Part shown: one piece after another, positions 11,137 to 22,890 of the stretch
Layout of the letters: each line of letters opens with the position of its first letter
Position numbering within the stretch: the stretch's first letter is position 1
Origin: Liolophura sinensis
Taxonomy: Eukaryota > Mollusca > Polyplacophora > Chitonida > Chitonidae
Direction of reading: 5' to 3'
Length of the DNA: 64,000 bases
NCBI RefSeq assembly: GCF_032854445.1
Contig: NC_088300.1
Coordinates: 22,549,608 to 22,613,607 of the forward strand
Made by a program: the position numbers and the translations under genes
Notes under the pieces: generated by a model
The model's database searches: none
Told to the model about the DNA's origin: nothing
Seen by the model: only the letters and a program-made list of their open reading frames with translations

Positions 11137-14100
11137 ATGTACAATATGAATTTCGATGTTCGAGTTATCTATGTTGCATTTCTAGCAGTAGAATTGAGGA
11201 CCGTGGCTTGTGATTTTGATCCTTTTATGGACAGCGACTGGTTCTCAATAAACTGGGCTGGTCCAGCAACTGCCACGAAGGACGATGTGTTGGTAGGTCG
11301 CCGTAGGACACAAAGTCCTACACAAATTTTGAGGAGTTTGCTCTGTGGCATTTGACTGTTTTGTTGTGCTGACTTTGCACGATAGATAGATTGAACAAGT
11401 GGTGAACATTTCCTCAACATGGTGCAAAAAGTTATATATTTGTTGATATCCTTTACCTAAATATCATACAGTTGTTGATGGTAAAGTTTTCAGTTTACTT
11501 TGAATGCCAGCTATTGCTGGATTTATGCGGACTTGTGAGATACTTTTAGGGGACATTTGACTTCAGCTTGTGGGTATTAGGCAGTTTTCATCACTGGCCT
11601 CCATGGCTCAGTTAGCACGCTAGCGCAGCATAATGACCCAGGAGCCTCTCACAGATGTGGTCGCTGTGAGTTCAGATATTGTACACAGAGAAAACAGACA
11701 TATTGCAGCCGGAGAAAACATAAACATAGAGACAGATATTGCCATGGGCAAAAACATAAACATTCAGACATATTGGAGACAGAGAAGACATAAAGATGCA
11801 GACATATTGGGGATGGAGAAAACATAAACATAGAGATATTGCCAGTGGTGAAAACATAGAGATAGATATTGCTGATGGTGAAAAAATGTGCTGCCATTTA
11901 AAATGTCATTTACATAAAGTTAAGACCTCCTGATGTCTACTGGAGGTCAGATGTGTAACTGACTTTGAGTAGATAATTGAATGTTCAGTTTTATCGAGGG
12001 TTTACCGTTTTCCTTCGACCTTCAACTCACTCAGTTCGCTATATTTAGAAACATGGCCGAAGTTCTGCTGTACAGATCGTTGGGAATTATGAATACTTTG
12101 TGATATATTATTGCCAGAGAGGAAGATTTTTGGTTTACTAAACTTATAATTTGCTTTTAGTCATATATTTATAGGTGTGATCCACAAGCAAATGTTGCAT
12201 TGTGGGAATGTTCGTGTTTCATGTTATCTCAGTTTAGACCAGTGACAGATTTCCCCTTCTTATTCTTCTAATTGAAATTTATCGGAAAATATAGTCCTAA
12301 GGCATTTAGTGCAACTTTTGTTTTTGTTGGTTAGCTGTACCAACTCAAAAGTTTGGAATTTCTTTCCACATGATGTCATTTAGAGAGGGAGGTCAGAAGT
12401 ATTTGTAAGCTAGTGTGAGGACACTTACTTTATTGATCTCCATTGTTTCTTCAGCCTGGTTTATGTTCCCATTGTTAAAAATGACCTTCATCTTAACCTT
12501 TGGTATGGCACAATCAGCTCTGTAAAGAGTTCTCAGACTTCACCTAGAGTAGATATTCCTCCGTTTAAACTACAAGCTCTTCACCAGAGATGCCTGCAGG
12601 CTCCAATTCAGTTCCCAAGCACTAAACTACAGGTTTGCGTCAAGTGATTTGCCCCATACTAGGAAAAGAGCAGCGGGTTTATCCAGGCTATGCTCATTCT
12701 CTTCCTCTCTTAAAGCTCACAGCAGTCACATCCAGAAATACCAACACGTAAGCGTAGAAAATAGTTGTCACACATGTTAAATAGTTCAGAGGTTATGTTC
12801 AGCATATCCCATTTAACATGCATTGAATTTCTGATATTCAGTTTTCTGTCATTATTAGAACCAGTTGCCCAAAGAGAACACTGTGGTTGTAACAACAACT
12901 GACAATGAAAAATACAGATGTTCAATACCTGATCTCAAAGACCAGAGTGATAAGGTAATCCTACATTTTTTTTTTTTTTTTTTAAAGAATATATATATAT
13001 CCAAAATGACAAGTATTTGTTACTGTAGCAAGTAACAACTTTTACTCAATTAAAATCAATATGCAGAGAGATATAATGTATGTCACTCATAGATGCATCA
13101 TTATACTGGATGAACTGGGAATGAGGAAAGCATGATTAAAGGTATATTTCATAGATTAATTTCAGCTAAAAGTAAAGTGCACATCATGCATGCAAGCATA
13201 TTATTTGTTTTCAGAATACAGGAAAATCCTTCACAGGAACATCAGTTGAGGAGCTGATGGAAAACTTATACGCCATGAAAAGTTGTTCTTACAGGGTATG
13301 TCTTCAGTTGTTCTTACAGGGTATGTCTTCAGTTGTTCTTACAGGGTATGTCTTCAGTTGTTTATTGCTTATTGCTTAAGTGTTATTTGGAAGTGTCTGA
13401 GTCATTATGGGTTGACATCAAATTTACTTTTTCTAGAGCTATATTAAAATAGATGATTTTTTGTGTAAATAAAAGGGAATTGAATATTAAAATTTATTTC
13501 CATTGTGTAAGAAGAATCTGAATAATGGGTTATTGGGAGTGATTTAGCATTTACAGTTTTCGTCACGCACACTTGGTGGCCAAATATGATATTTAGTCTT
13601 ACAAGCACTTTACATCACAACTTTTGCAGATAGAACCTTATTGGACATATGAACTATGTCATGGAAAGCACATTCGACAGTATAATGAACAAAAGGAACC
13701 AGGCAAGGTATGATATTAGACTGACACTTCAGTGTCACAGTTCTTATGGTTAACTTCTTTCACAAAACTTTGTAAATAAGTTTTCAGTATTTAAAAATAT
13801 TTATATTAATCATGTTGGCTTTCATGGTAAACTGAAAAGGGCATCAGTTTCAGTAAAAGTTATGAGTTTGAAAAGTCTTATGAAAGTACCCACAAGTAAT
13901 TTAGCATCCAAGATCATTACTTCCATTTTATGGTATTCTACAATTCAAGTCCTTGGCTTGTTCTAAAGTACATATGCAGATCAACCTGAGGCCAGTTTTA
14001 CAAAGTATTTGTAACGTACTGTATTTGACCCAAAATGTTGGTCATGGCAAAGTGACTTATTTTGGCTGATTTGAGAGCACTACGCATCGTTTGAAGTTTG

Positions 14101-17100
14101 TTTGGAAGCTAGATGATATTCTATGCAAGTATTTTTTTTCCAAAGCTTTTAGAACAAATTCAGTAACTATTCCCCTGTAGATTTGTGAAACATGCCACTT
14201 CAGGTTGAGACGTGCTTTAAGGGGGTTGACACAAGTCTGGTACTTCTGCTTAATGTGTAAGGACGTGTTAAATAATGATTTTACATGTATTTTTGCACAT
14301 GTACATGTAGCGCTACTATAGGTTGTATTCAAAATCTTATTCCTCTTTTCTCTTTCAGAAATCCAGTGTACAAGAGTTCTTTTTAGGTTATTATAAACCG
14401 GTTAAACCAGATCCTGAATCAGGTAAGATCTTTCACCTGTATGCAAACATGTTTTGTCATTAAATGACATGTTTATATCATCGTTGTCATCATCATAAAA
14501 TTAAAAGCGGGACCTCATTGGCTGAGGTTGTTACCGTGCTCGCACGCCACAAAATGACCCAGGAGCCTGCACTGATGCTGTTGCTGTGAGTTCAAGTCCA
14601 GCTCATGCTGGCTTTGTCGTATGTTGGAAGGTCTTGCTGCAACCTGCGGATGGCCACAGGTTTCCTCCTGGTTCTGCCCAGTTCCCCCCTACCGTAATGG
14701 TGGCCGTCATTGTATAAGTACGGCGTATAACACCAGGCAAATAAATACAATAAAATAAAAAGCACATTTTTAGCTCTGTTCTTCCATACCTGTAAGTCTG
14801 TTGCTTTGCAGTAAAGTGTAGTCTTTCTTGTATATTTTAGAAGATTCATTGGCAAAGACAGCGAAAAAGAAAAATGTGAGTACATATTAAGTTTTATTAA
14901 TGGTAGGTCTGACTGCACTGTTTCTACTCTGTGAGACTGCTGAAAGTACAAAGGAATTGTGAATTTCATTAGTGTTGATGTTGGCAAAGGAGAAAATCAG
15001 CATCAAGATTTCTGTTGTTTTACTCCCTTCTGAGTGCATGAAAAACATCTGCTTATTTGGCAAAATTGAAGTCAAGGCCAAAATTAGAATATTATATATT
15101 TGATGTTACTTGACCGACTCTTCAAAAAGGCCCCGACCAATTCTTGATTCATGTTTTTAGCGAGGACAAATTTTTTTATTTCATTTACTTACTTTTTTTC
15201 ACCGATCGTTTGAAATGTCACTGTGTTTACAGGTGACGGGTGCTTTTTCGTGATGTACAATTTCCTCTCCTGCTGTTGAGTAAAAGACGCCCATAGAGCG
15301 CTTTGAAGGGTATACTGTATCCAGTACTCATAAATCGATATACCTGTGAAGTGTTTTAACCTGTATCCATTTGGATACCTGTAAAATCATGTTGCCATTT
15401 TTCAGTGGGAATATAGGCATATACTTTACTGAACTGATGACCAATGTCCTTGTGTTTCCATAGGAGTCGAGATTTCAAATTAATTAATCATTTTGTGAGA
15501 TAATCATTGTAAAATGTTCAGGGAAATCTTGTATACATCGCAGCTGTCAACGTCTTTACGACGGCAAAATATAGAATTCCCTATCATCCAGTTCTTTCCA
15601 CGAGAAAAGAAAATCATGAAATTATCCCCCCGCAAGTCCATAAAATATCAAACATGCTGGACAATTGTGGCATGGCTGTGAGAGGAAAAAATCTCACCAA
15701 AAACACTTTGCACACAAAGAGCAAAACAGCTGAGCAAACAGCCTTGAGTGTATTTCTTCCAGCTGTTATCTCTTGTCTGGGGAAGACTTTAATGGATGCA
15801 GGAAAGTTCACATACAAAGACAAAGCTGATATGTCCCATCCGTTAATGTTCATGCAACACAACATGATACTGGCTTTCCTCTTTCTCATACCGTCCCCAA
15901 TAGCACAGTTAGTAGAGTGTCCGCGTCGGGAGCGGTAGATCCAGGGTCAGTCCAGGGTCAAGTCCTGACTGTAACTTCCTCGCTTGGCATTCAGCATGAA
16001 GGGGATAGTGCAACGACCGGCTGACCCATATCTGTATAATGGCTTAGACGGGACGGCTTACTTACCTTTGGTAAGGTGTCTCAGTGAAGCAGCACTAGAT
16101 AAAAGAGCGGTGGAAATACGTCCTGCAACAAGGAGGCACATTACATGCACCCTGAGGATTCCTTTCTAGTCATATGACTGCAAAATTTGGACTCCCTCAA
16201 CTCTTCCCCTCCCTCATGTATAAATGGTTTGGGTAGTGTAAATTAGGTCAAAGCTGATGATCTGAGCTGAGGCTCACTTGGGTGCTCGCAGTCTTCATAC
16301 TTTCAGACAAGCATGTAGAATGAATGACATATTGAGGACAGAATAAATGTTTGATCCTTCACATGAAGGAAGAATCCCCTAAATATCACAAAAAAATTAG
16401 GAAATTTAGGAAAATGGAAACAGATTCCTCTGTATAGATTTTGTTTTACTAGGTCATGAGGTTCTGCTTCACTCCATCAAAAGTATCTGCTGGACAGGAT
16501 TTTGGCTATATTTTCACATGCTCGCCCCCTCTAAACAGGACCTGAAAATGCTAACACAAACTGTTGACTTAAATTGTACCATAGTACTCATAAAAATGTT
16601 TAACAAATATTTACTTGTTAGTTTTATTGTAAAGATCTAAGAATATTTATTTTGAGAATTGCCAAATATTGGGTGACATAATTTTTAGTACTTTGTTGAG
16701 GAACTTTAATGTGATCAACCATATGAACAGGATTCTATCATTATTCTTCCCTTCTGTAGAAAAAAAAGAAACAACCTACCCTTTTTTGTTGTAACATAGG
16801 TGTCGTGTACTTGGCAGATTGAAGCTTGTAAATAGATGAATGACAGTTTTTAAGCCACACCTTTGGAGACAGTGATGACACATATTGTCCATGTTTTGTA
16901 TTTTTGGACTAAGGTTACAAAGGGATGTTTTCAAAATACCAGCCACAGTTATTCACTGTGATCTAGTTCCTTCGCTGAAATGTCAATGCTTTTATTTCAG
17001 GTGGACACTCGTAAAGTGGAGGATTTAGAATTACCTTATTACAAGGTGACAATGGAGGACGGCACAATGTGTGATGTGACAGGACAGCCGCGCAAATCCA

Positions 17101-20100
17101 GCATACTGTATGTGTGTCAGCCTCATGGCCGCGGGGAAATTTACCAGTTTAAGGAAGTGTCGTCGTGCGAGTACGAAGTCATGGTGCTCACCTCAACCTT
17201 GTGTAAACACCCTGACTACAGGTACCATGATGCATCACTATGTACACATGTGCTGTATCTCTTATCACACTCAAATGGCCAGGTGTTTAGAAGGTTGCCA
17301 CCGTTGTAAGCTGTAGATCAGGGGTTAAATGTAATCAAGTCATGTCAAAAAACTGGCATTCTTATATTTTCTTTCATCATGAGGGAATAGGCTAAATATA
17401 CCTTGATTTGGTGTTAATAACTCAGTATGCTTTGACTGGGTGAGGCATCGTGTGTTGATTGATGACACAAGGTTGGATTAAATACCCTTTCTCCATCAAT
17501 AAATACCTGTTTAAAACAGCCTAAATATCTTTAATCACAGGCCCAAGGAACCAGATGTGAATAAAATCCATTGTCATGCCTTGGATGGCTCTCCAGAAAA
17601 ACCCAAAAGATATCAGCAAAGTCTGATGGAGACAAAGTACGGCAAATATACCATACAGGTAAGGGGCATAGGCTGAGGACATGGGGTTTCAATCCTACTG
17701 TGGACTGTACCATCACAAGTCGAGTCCATTTTTACTAGTAAAGTTCTACAACTTCCTCTACAACTTCCTCAGCAAAACATTTACACCTGGCAAAAAATAA
17801 TGTCTTTCTGTTCCTTTATGTGTGTGCAAACAAATTTTTTGCTTGTTATCCAGGGCCAACATGTCCTGTTTTATTGTCATGTTGTGAAAGTGAACTGGTA
17901 AATAAATGGAGGAATGAATGAGTGCTTGGGTTTTAATGTCGTACAACTGACCCAGTGTACTGTTGCAGTGGAAAATTACATACATGTACATGTGGAAGGC
18001 AAGAAAGATGTAATCACAGGGGAACCTCATTAATCAGTTTGTTTATTTACAGCCGGAAAGTAAAAAATTTTCTGCTGATGATGAACTGGAGGAAGGGGAC
18101 ACAACACCTCCTGCTTTCTCCAAGCCTAGCCAGCCAACCCGTCCTAGGAAAGTGCACAAAGTCTCAGATGTTTATCATGGTACAAAGTCCATTGGGCCGT
18201 CCACGGATAAACAGCTACTGCAGGAGTTCCTGGCTGGGGATTACTGTCTACATGGGGTAGGAATCCTTATCTTAACATTGTCTGTTCCTGTTAGGCCATC
18301 ACTGCATTTGAGATGAGAAATCTTCTTGATTGCATGCTTAGGTTAATTGTAGTGATACAGCATGATGACAGTTGCTTGGGTTATAATGACACCATCTTAT
18401 TATATTGAAATTTGTCATCAATTATAAAAGGGTTTTCCAAGGACTTGCCCAGCTGGTCACAAAGATTCGGTATGAATAGTATATGAATGCGTCTCTCACT
18501 ACCTGGGCTGCATCAGCCTCTTTGGTGGCCTATTAAAATGGTTTCAAAGTAGGGTGTGGGGGCTGTCTCAAGTGAGGTAAGGGTTCTGGAGTCCCTTTTA
18601 ATTTGTTCAAACAGATTATTCCACTGTAATTTTATCGGTCAGATATTTGAATCAAAGGAAAAGTGTCATTTAACATTGTTTTTAGGTTGATTGTAGTAGT
18701 ACAGCATGATGACACAAAGAGGTACTGAAAACATGCTGATGATTGTTCTTAGGTTGATTGTAGTAGTACAGCATGATGACACAAAGAGATACTGAAAACA
18801 TGCTAATGATCGCTTTTAGGTTAATTGTAGTAGTACAGCATGATGACACAAAGAGATACTGAAAACATGCTAATGATCGCTCTTAGGTTAATTGTAGTGG
18901 TACAGCATGATGACACAAAGAGATACTGGAAACATGCTGATGATTGTTGTTATTTAACATTATCCAATTAGGATAATGTTCTGTTTGCTCTATTTGCATT
19001 AAACTGAGTTTCCAAATCATGGCTGGAATGATGACATTTCCATGGTTTATCAGCGTAATGTTGTACTGATTCAGCTTCAGGTTTCAGCTTCATATTGTCA
19101 CTTTTTTGATTTTCTAACTTTTTTTTTTCTGAAATTTTGGTGGAACATTTGTGACAGTTGTCATGTGTATTTCTGTACATATTTTAGGGTGCTGGCTGGT
19201 GGAAACATGAATTCTGCTATGGACGTTTTGTCTCACAGTACCATCAGGTAATGTCCAACTCTCACAATACCATCCGGTAATGTCCAGTTCTTACAATACC
19301 ATCCGGTAATGTCCAATTCTCACAATACCATTAGGTAATGTCCAATTCTCACAATACCATCTGGTAATGTCCAGTTCTCACAGTACCATCAGGTAATGTC
19401 CAATTCTCACAGTACCATCAGGTAATGTCCAATTTTCACAGTACCATCAGGTAATGTCCAATTCTCACAGTACCATCAAGTAATGTTCAATTCTCACAGT
19501 ACCATCAAGTAATGTCCAATTTTCCCAATACCATCCGGTAATGCCTAACTCTCACAATACCATCAAGTAATGCCTAACTCTCAAAATACCATGATCAAGC
19601 AAAGTCCAACTGATACAATACTATCAAGTAATGTCCAACTCTCGTAATACCACCGGGTAATGTCCAACTCTCACACCACCATCAAATTATGTCCAACCCT
19701 CATAATACCATCAGGTAATGCCCAGTTCTCTTAATGCCATCAGGTAATGTCCAACTCTCACAATGCCATCACGTAATGTCCAACTCTCACAAAACCACCA
19801 GGTAATGTCCAACTGTCAACACGACCATCAAATTATGTCCAACCCTCATAATACCATCAGGTAATGTCCAGTTCTCACAATGCCATCAGGTAATGTCCAA
19901 TTCTCACAATACCATCCGGTAATGTTCAGTTTTCACAGTACCATCAGGTAATGTCCAACTCTCACAATACCACCAGGTAATGTCCAACTCTCACAATACC
20001 ATCAGGTAATGTCCAACTCTCACAATACCACCAGGTAATGTCCAACTCTCACAATACCACCAGGTAATGTCCAATTCTCACAATACCACCGGGTAATGTC

Positions 20101-21746
20101 CAACTCTCACAATACCACCAGGTAATGTCCAACTCTCACAATACCATCAAATTATGCCCAATTCTCATAATACCATCAGGTGATGTCCAGTTCTCACAAT
20201 GCCATCAGGTAATGTCCAACCCTCATAATACCATCAGGTAATGTCCAACTCTCACAATACCACCAGGTAATGTCCAACTCTCACACCACCATCAAATTAT
20301 GCCCAACCCTCATAATACCATCAGGTGATGTCCAGTTCTCACAATGCCATCAGGTAATGTCCAACTCTCACAATACCACCAGGTAATGTCAAATTCGCCA
20401 TCAGGTAATGTCCAACTTAGGTAACACTTTTGTGCTAAGCCATAACTTAAGCAAATACACAAGCATATATGAATTTGTGGGCATTTTTTTATGTGAATGG
20501 CAATGTTCTATAGTGTTTTTATGATATTGTTTTGTGATGCAGAGTGACCAGTTAAAGCATGATGATTTGCGGTTTGTTTCCAGAGCTCTTTAGCGTATCT
20601 TTAGCATATCCCTTAATAAATTAGCTGTCTACTCGAGCAAGTCAGCTGATTAAAGATATGCACTGCAGTATTTCAAGCAGAACTAAAGGCTTCAGTTTTA
20701 TGAGTGTTGTATTTCAGAATGCTGAAAAACAATATGTATATTGCTTTTAGTTAAGTAATATCAAATGTCTTAATTTCTATTCGCTCAGTAAATGAGATGT
20801 AGATGTTTGGAAGTAAAGCAATAAAGTGTTGCTGTATACACATATTAATGTATACGCACTGTTGCAGGAGCCTGCTGGCAGGACCACTATATACCTGGGA
20901 CACTGGAATAAGGAGAAGCATCTTGCCTGGCTGATGGAAAAACCTCACAAGAGACCAAAGGCTGTGGGAAAGCGAAGGTGAGCCCAGGATAAACTGTCTG
21001 TAAGGCTGCTGCCTATTTGACATAAACTAAATGTGTGTGTGGATGATGTTGATGGAAACAAAGTTAAGTAACTAATAGATACCTAGACATTATTGGCATA
21101 CCTAGAGTAGAAGTTATGTAAATCTTGAGTGGATATTGAAATTAAACATCTTCAGTGTATTTCCAAGGTATTTGAACATGTTGAAGTGTGAATTTATAGA
21201 CTCTGTTAGTTACATATATGATTTTGAATGCAGGTGGATCAGTCAGTACTACTCTAATGGAGATGTCTGTGATATAACAAACAAGCGTCGTACAGTTGAG
21301 GTGCGCTTAAAGTAAGTGTAACCATTTGGGCCTCTCTATCCACTTTATAGTGCTGTGTTGACGTGTGGATTATCACTTAATGGCTGATTGTAATTTGTTT
21401 ATTTGTTTGTTGTTTAATAAATATTTCTTGTTGGTCAGTGTAGTATTTTTTGTGATTGGGTACACAGTATGTGCTATGACATTTCGTCATTGGTTTTACA
21501 AGTACATGCAATGAATTATGAAGTTGATTCTTTAAGTCATTGATGAAAATTAAGTTATTGGTTATCTGTGATTGGATTGTGAAAATATGTATTTTTTGAA
21601 ATACATGAAATATTTTTGCATAAAGCACTAATCAAATGAATGTACATGTGTTTTTCCTTATTCTCAGATGTAAGCATAATCCAGAGCAGCCTCATGCTGT
21701 ATCATTGTACCTCGTGGAGCCTTTGTCTTGTGAATATGAACTTGTG
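11137..21746 (+). CDS. ERLEC1: Endoplasmic reticulum lectin 1 (XTP3-B), two MRH domains; 3' end missing
   Basis: Exons: 11137-11292, 12859-12954, 13215-13295, 13630-13707, 14359-14422, 14841-14875, 17001-17221, 17541-17658, 18053-18256, 19188-19247, 20868-20977, 21234-21311 and 21668-21746. All are GT/AG with consistent phase and give 460 codons, against 483 residues in human. The protein starts with a hydrophobic signal peptide (about residues 4-25, ending near TVAC). MRH domain 1 begins with [23 protein letters not shown] domain 2 contains [18 protein letters not shown], then GDVCDIT and SCEYELV. These carry the W, Q, R, E and Y positions used for glycan binding in this family. ERLEC1 acts in the ER lumen with the HRD1-SEL1L ligase, recognising mannose-trimmed N-glycans on misfolded proteins. 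The final short exon (about 20 residues) was not found; it may lie in the N gap or beyond. A second in-frame ATG at 11146 is an alternative start. Confidence 0.95.
11596..11675 (+). mobile_element. SINE family 1, 5' fragment (ERLEC1 intron 1)
   Basis: Matches the tRNA-like head of the family (GGCCTCCATGGCTCAGTTAG, then AATGACCCAGGAGCCTCTC). It stops at GTGAGTTCAG and runs straight into a purine-rich tandem array, so only the first third of the element remains. Confidence 0.8.
11672..11888. repeat. Imperfect tandem repeat in ERLEC1 intron 1
   Basis: Five to six imperfect units of roughly 35 bp share AGAAAACATAAACATAGAGA and GATATTG. It abuts the truncated SINE and produces several chance open frames. 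No function is evident. Confidence 0.7.
13283..13357 (+). repeat. 25-bp x 3 tandem repeat covering the exon 3 / intron 3 junction of ERLEC1
   Basis: Three identical 25-bp units at 13283-13307, 13308-13332 and 13333-13357. Each contains the last 13 exon bases (ending TTCTTACAGG) and the donor GTATGT. The authentic exon ends at 13295. The two extra donors begin at 13321 and 13346 and would add 25 or 50 bases, both shifting the frame. Each unit also carries an acceptor-like TTCTTACAG. Confidence 0.95.
14507..14760 (+). mobile_element. SINE family 1, near full length (ERLEC1 intron 5)
   Basis: Shows the family landmarks in order: a diverged tRNA-like head, AATGACCCAGGAGCCT, AAGTCCAGCTCATGCTGGC, GCAACCTGCGGATGG, GTATAAGTACGGCGTATAAC and an AAATAAATACAATAAAA tail. 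Flanking ATAAAATTAAAA and ATAAAATAAAA may be a target duplication. It lies in the sense direction of ERLEC1. Confidence 0.9.
15892..16155 (+). mobile_element. tRNA-type SINE, family 2 (ERLEC1 intron 6)
   Basis: The head AGCACAGTTAGTAGAGTGTC followed by GGGTCAAGTCCTGACTGTAA looks like A and B boxes of a tRNA-derived promoter. The body (CTTCCTCGCTTGGCATTCAGC) recalls the element at 23457 (GCTTCGCTTGGCACTCAGC), so the two are probably related families. The right-hand end is uncertain. Confidence 0.65.
18339..18950. repeat. 67-bp tandem repeat in ERLEC1 intron 9, split by a dispersed element
   Basis: Units start at about 18684, 18751, 18818 and 18885 (period 67 bp), sharing TAGTACAGCATGATGACACA and AGATACTGAAAACATGCT. 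A further partial unit at 18339 is cut after GCATGATGACA by the dispersed element at 18370, and the array resumes after it. Confidence 0.85.
18370..18660 (+). mobile_element. Dispersed element B, copy 1 (ERLEC1 intron 9)
   Basis: About 290 bp, closely similar to 22891-23180: both have GTTGCTTGGGTTATAATGAC, TTGGTGGCCTATTAAAATGG and TTTTAATTTGTTCAAACAGA. It ends at the ATTTTATCGGTCAGATATTT segment, so it lacks the 3' half seen in the other copies. It sits inside a 67-bp tandem array. Confidence 0.85.
19231..20415 (+). repeat. 29-bp minisatellite, about 40 units, starting inside ERLEC1 exon 10
   Basis: The array begins in the last 17 bases of exon 10 (TCTCACAGTACCATCAG) and includes the donor GTAATGTCC. 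The unit, period about 29 bp, is therefore exon end + 5' splice site + a few intron bases. Most units keep CCATCAGGTAATGTCCAA; variants replace the exon part with AATACCACCAG or ACCATCAAATTATG. Many decoy donors identical to the authentic one thus fill the first 1.2 kb of intron 10. Confidence 0.97.
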
Positions 21747-22218
21747 GTGAGTGCCGGCTTCTCCGTGTGAATGTATCATGTATGTAGTGTAGTGCTTAAG
21801 GGTTTAACACCACGGTATAGCGAGTCAAATCTCAAGAATGTGCAGCATTCGAGGGATTTGACCAGGTATGAAACAAGGGTCAGCGGTATCGGGTTACACA
21901 ACAAACACCAAGACAAAGGTGTTCAAGTCTGTTCTACGCAAGAAAAGGAAGAAAATGAAGCAAAGATGGCATATTTCATGCTATCATTCTCTTTCACTCC
22001 CTCTGCTGAAGTCTTGCAATTTAGACTAATCAACAACAAGCTTAGGCCAATGCAGTTAACCTAGATTTTTCAAGGCTAGGGTGTGTATCACGTGGTGTCT
22101 AATTGTTGCCTGACGTAGGAATGTAGAAGTATACTGTACATGAATTATGACATCATACCGCCGAGCATCATGACAAAAATGTTTCTTTTTGCACATGATG
22201 TCCGCCTCAGTGTAAAAT

Positions 22219-22418
22219 NNNNNNNNNNNNNNNNNNNNNNNNNNNNNNNNNNNNNNNNNNNNNNNNNNNNNNNNNNNNNNNNNNNNNNNNNNNNNNNNNN
22301 NNNNNNNNNNNNNNNNNNNNNNNNNNNNNNNNNNNNNNNNNNNNNNNNNNNNNNNNNNNNNNNNNNNNNNNNNNNNNNNNNNNNNNNNNNNNNNNNNNNN
22401 NNNNNNNNNNNNNNNNNN
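22219..22418. other. Assembly gap (200 N)
   Basis: Exactly 200 unknown bases, probably a placeholder length. It lies 470 bp past ERLEC1 exon 13 and may hide the last ERLEC1 exon and poly(A) site. Confidence 0.99.
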
Positions 22419-22890
22419 GACAGTTGAAAACGTGAAAGGTGAAACTTTTAAAGGAGAAGACATAAAAATGATGAAAAATTAGATGAAAGAGCATCAAAAC
22501 TTATTTGCAAATATGGTCTTTAATACTTTTTGGATTTTTTTTTTCAAGAGAAAAGGGTATTTGAAAATATTTTTGTATGGTAGGTATTTGGCACCAACGT
22601 TTGGTATTTATCGTTGTTGCATAATAATGTTCTAAATAAGGATGTAAATAAGGCTTGTCTAATAAATTTATTTGAATGTAAATTTGTTGTTTATGTCGAA
22701 ACATAATCATTTAACCTAAATTATGATAATATTTATGAACTTTATTTTTTATGTTTTCTCGACCTTTAAGCTGGGGAACTGGTAACACCAGGTCATTACT
22801 CCTGAATATTGGTTTCCTGAAAGTTTACCCTGTGAGATGTCATTTGTTCAACGAAATTTACCCCGATTTGGCACGGTTTAAATGTTCGCA

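Noticed and set aside
12059-12110. ATGGCCGAAGTTCTGCTG in ERLEC1 intron 1 as an alternative first exon
   Set aside because: The frame stops after about 16 codons and has no signal peptide, while the exon at 11137-11292 matches the family N-terminus ([10 protein letters not shown]).
15654-15938. 94-residue plus-strand frame in ERLEC1 intron 6
   Set aside because: Its end runs into a SINE head (reading [11 protein letters not shown]) and the ERLEC1 exons splice across it in phase.
22056-22497. Open frames of 95-135 residues crossing the gap
   Set aside because: Most of their length is unknown bases read as X; there is no evidence of coding.
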